A DNA stretch of 64,000 bases, taken from positions 1,612,001-1,676,000 of the forward strand of contig NW_027192672.1 in NCBI RefSeq assembly GCF_949987515.2, in the 5' to 3' direction. The stretch comes from Delphinus delphis. Its lineage: Eukaryota > Chordata > Mammalia > Artiodactyla > Delphinidae. Below the pieces are notes generated by a model. The model saw only the letters and a program-made list of their open reading frames with translations. It was not told the DNA's origin and ran no database searches. Shown here piece after piece: positions 62,537 through 64,000 of this stretch. Position numbers and translations under genes: made by a program. How positions within the stretch are numbered: position 1 is the stretch's first letter; every line of letters starts with the position of its first letter.

Positions 62537-64000
62537 TTGAGTCCATTTCATTGAGCAAGGAGTAGCTCTTGTCTATTCCATATTTGGCTTCAGGAACTTT
62601 ATCTGTGCTCATTTCAATCTCTGGTTTTATGCAGCACCCCAACTCACCATTCCCCTTAAGCAAGCATAAGTTGGTTTTCTAAATTTGAGACCCTGTTCTG
62701 TTCTGTAATTCAGTTCCTGTGTAGCCAAGTTTACATTCCGTGTATGACTGATATCTTATGATGTTTCTTTTTCTGTGTGACTTATTTCAGTTAGAATTAT
62801 CCTACCTGAATCCACTCATTGTGCTGCTAAGGGCCTGATGACACAGATTTCATTGCTGAGTGATATTGCTTTGTAAGTAAATACCACAACTTCTTTATCC
62901 ATTTTTCACTTTCTGCGATGTTGAACTTGTACTGTAAACGAGGTTCTTGTAAACAGAGGCGTCCCAAACTTTGGGGTGGCTGTGTCTTTTTGATTTTAAT
63001 TTCCCTAAGCTATAGGACCATAAGTGGAAGTGCCCTAGGCTCTGTTGCTTTGTTTTTTAGATGTTTCAGGAAACACCATACACTTCTCCCGAGTGGTTGT
63101 TGGCAATTTACATCCCGCCCATCAGCATAACAAGGCTCCCAGTTCTCCATGGCCTGTCCTGCCTTTCTGGATTTTACACTTTTTTCAGATGGCCCTTTTG
63201 ACCGGGGGGAAGTGAGACTTCATTGTAGTGCAGATTTCCTTTGCAAGCTTGCTTGGTTGGCCAAAAAGGGCGTATGCGTTTTTTCCTGAATATATTCAGG
63301 AAAAAATGCATACGCCCTTTTTGGCCAAGTGCATCATTGTGGACGTTCTGCCTCTTTTCCTATGCTTTCAATGCAATTCCAGTCTACCTCCTGAAATCGG
63401 TTTCCTGCAATTCTGCCCCGCTTTCAAGTCCTCTTGGCAGCCTTACTTCAGTCTATTTTTGGACGATAGCTGTCATTTATAACTCTGCAGGTTTGTGAAT
63501 TACAGTGCCCCTGAGCTCCTTTCTTCAACTCGCTTTCTTGTGACCTGGCCGCAACACCGCAGGATGGCTTCAGGCCCTAATCTGGTTCCGGCACGGCACG
63601 CTGAGCCTTTGGTTATTTCCTCTTCCTGGTGGGAAATGAGAGTTAAATTTGCCCGTCCAGACACCTCCAGCTAGTCTCTCATTGGTTCTCGCTATTCCTG
63701 TTCATCTTCCGCAGAAATTGCAAACTGGGCCAAACAGGAGGTTAAAGGCGCTGACTCTCCAAGTGGGGAGAGTGTTAGTAAAGTGTCTGGAATGTTGCAC
63801 CCGAGTACCAGGGGAGGAAAACTGAGACATATTTGAACACGTCTCCCGTTCACATGGTTGATCATACTCTAGGTTCCACATGCATGTTTTAGCTGAAGGA
63901 AGAATACCTTAAACCTGGAGAGTTAAGACCCGTGTAATGGGTACCATGCAATATGACTTCAAAGGGTCTTCATTTGCTCACCGAACCTCTCCAATCCTAT
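62537..64000 (+). repeat. Satellite monomer 39, cut by the window end
   Basis: 1464 of about 1579 bp are present. Left block B with CTTCAGGAAC and GAATTATCCTACC as in monomer 37; right block mixes CTCTAGGTTCC with GAGAGTTAAGACC. The palindrome at 63257-63328 carries the AAATGCATACG mismatch. The array clearly continues to the right. Confidence 0.94.

Larger units (their letters stand above)
2953..64000 (+). repeat. Common cetacean satellite array, 39 monomers of about 1579 bp
   Basis: Using TTGAGTCC (or its variants) as position 1, 39 consecutive units start at 2953 and run head to tail to the window end with no inserted foreign DNA. Period and L1 content match the delphinid form of the common cetacean satellite, a heterochromatic repeat. 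Left blocks come in two forms. A has TTTTGGAATGCAG, ATCGTACC, CATTATGCTGCTACGGG, ACTGCATTGTACGTAAG, GATATTGAACTTGTACGG. B has TTCTGTAATTCAG, ATCATACC, CATTGTGCTGCTAAGGG, ATTGCTTTGTAAGTAAA, GATGTTGAACTTGTACTG. Right blocks come in R1 (GGGGAGGAAAAC, CTCTGGGTTCC, GAGAGTTGAGACC), R2 (GGGTACGAAAAC, CTCTAGGTTCC, GGGTAGTTGAAACC) and R3 (ATACTTGGGTTCC, GAGAGTTAAGACC in most). Family assignment is from recall; the tandem structure is seen directly. Confidence 0.95.

Noticed and set aside
4910..63130. 70- and 71-codon plus-strand frames in the L1-derived part of most units
   Set aside because: They lie antisense to recognisable L1 ORF2 relic sequence, and many start at non-ATG codons.
3644..63498. 84- and 85-codon plus-strand open frames recurring once per unit
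   Set aside because: They start with GTG or TTG, overlap each other in two frames, run through both arms of the palindrome and are conserved only because the DNA repeats. In a mammal they are not genes.

Overview
The window looks like nuclear heterochromatin of a toothed whale, most likely a dolphin (Delphinidae). No functional protein-coding gene is supported. About 95% of it (2953 to the right edge) is one head-to-tail satellite array of 39 monomers: 37 full units of 1577-1580 bp, one unit shortened by deletion to 1157 bp, and a last unit cut by the window end. The length and L1-derived content fit the 'common cetacean satellite', whose repeat I recall as about 1,580 bp in delphinids and about 1,750 bp in other cetaceans.

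Layout. 1-775: decayed gamma-like (ERV1) retroviral pol fragment on the minus strand. 776-2095: GC-richer unique-looking DNA with a two-copy 75-bp repeat and a weak promoter-like stretch. 2096-2951: 3' end of a LINE-1 on the minus strand. 2953-64000: the satellite, starting directly at the L1 edge.

Anatomy of one monomer (position 1 = TTGAGTCC): about 1-290 is L1 3' UTR in antisense; about 291-700 is antisense L1 ORF2 C-terminal sequence, recognisable at protein level; 721-792 is a 72-bp palindrome with mariner-type ends, probably a miniature mariner (MITE) inserted into the L1 part; about 793-960 is weakly L1-like; about 960-1579 is not recognised. The many short open frames that recur once per unit are accidental: the commonest plus-strand ones begin with GTG or TTG, and they recur only because the DNA does.

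Array history can be read directly. Two alternative left blocks (A and B) and at least three right-block forms (R1, R2, R3) are shuffled among units. Recent duplications of one, two and three units are visible (offsets 1580, 3156, 4736, 4740 and 1579 bp). One unit has a 422-bp microhomology deletion that removed its palindrome. The edge unit is the most diverged. These are marks of unequal exchange and gene conversion, although near-identical multi-unit blocks could also come from assembly.
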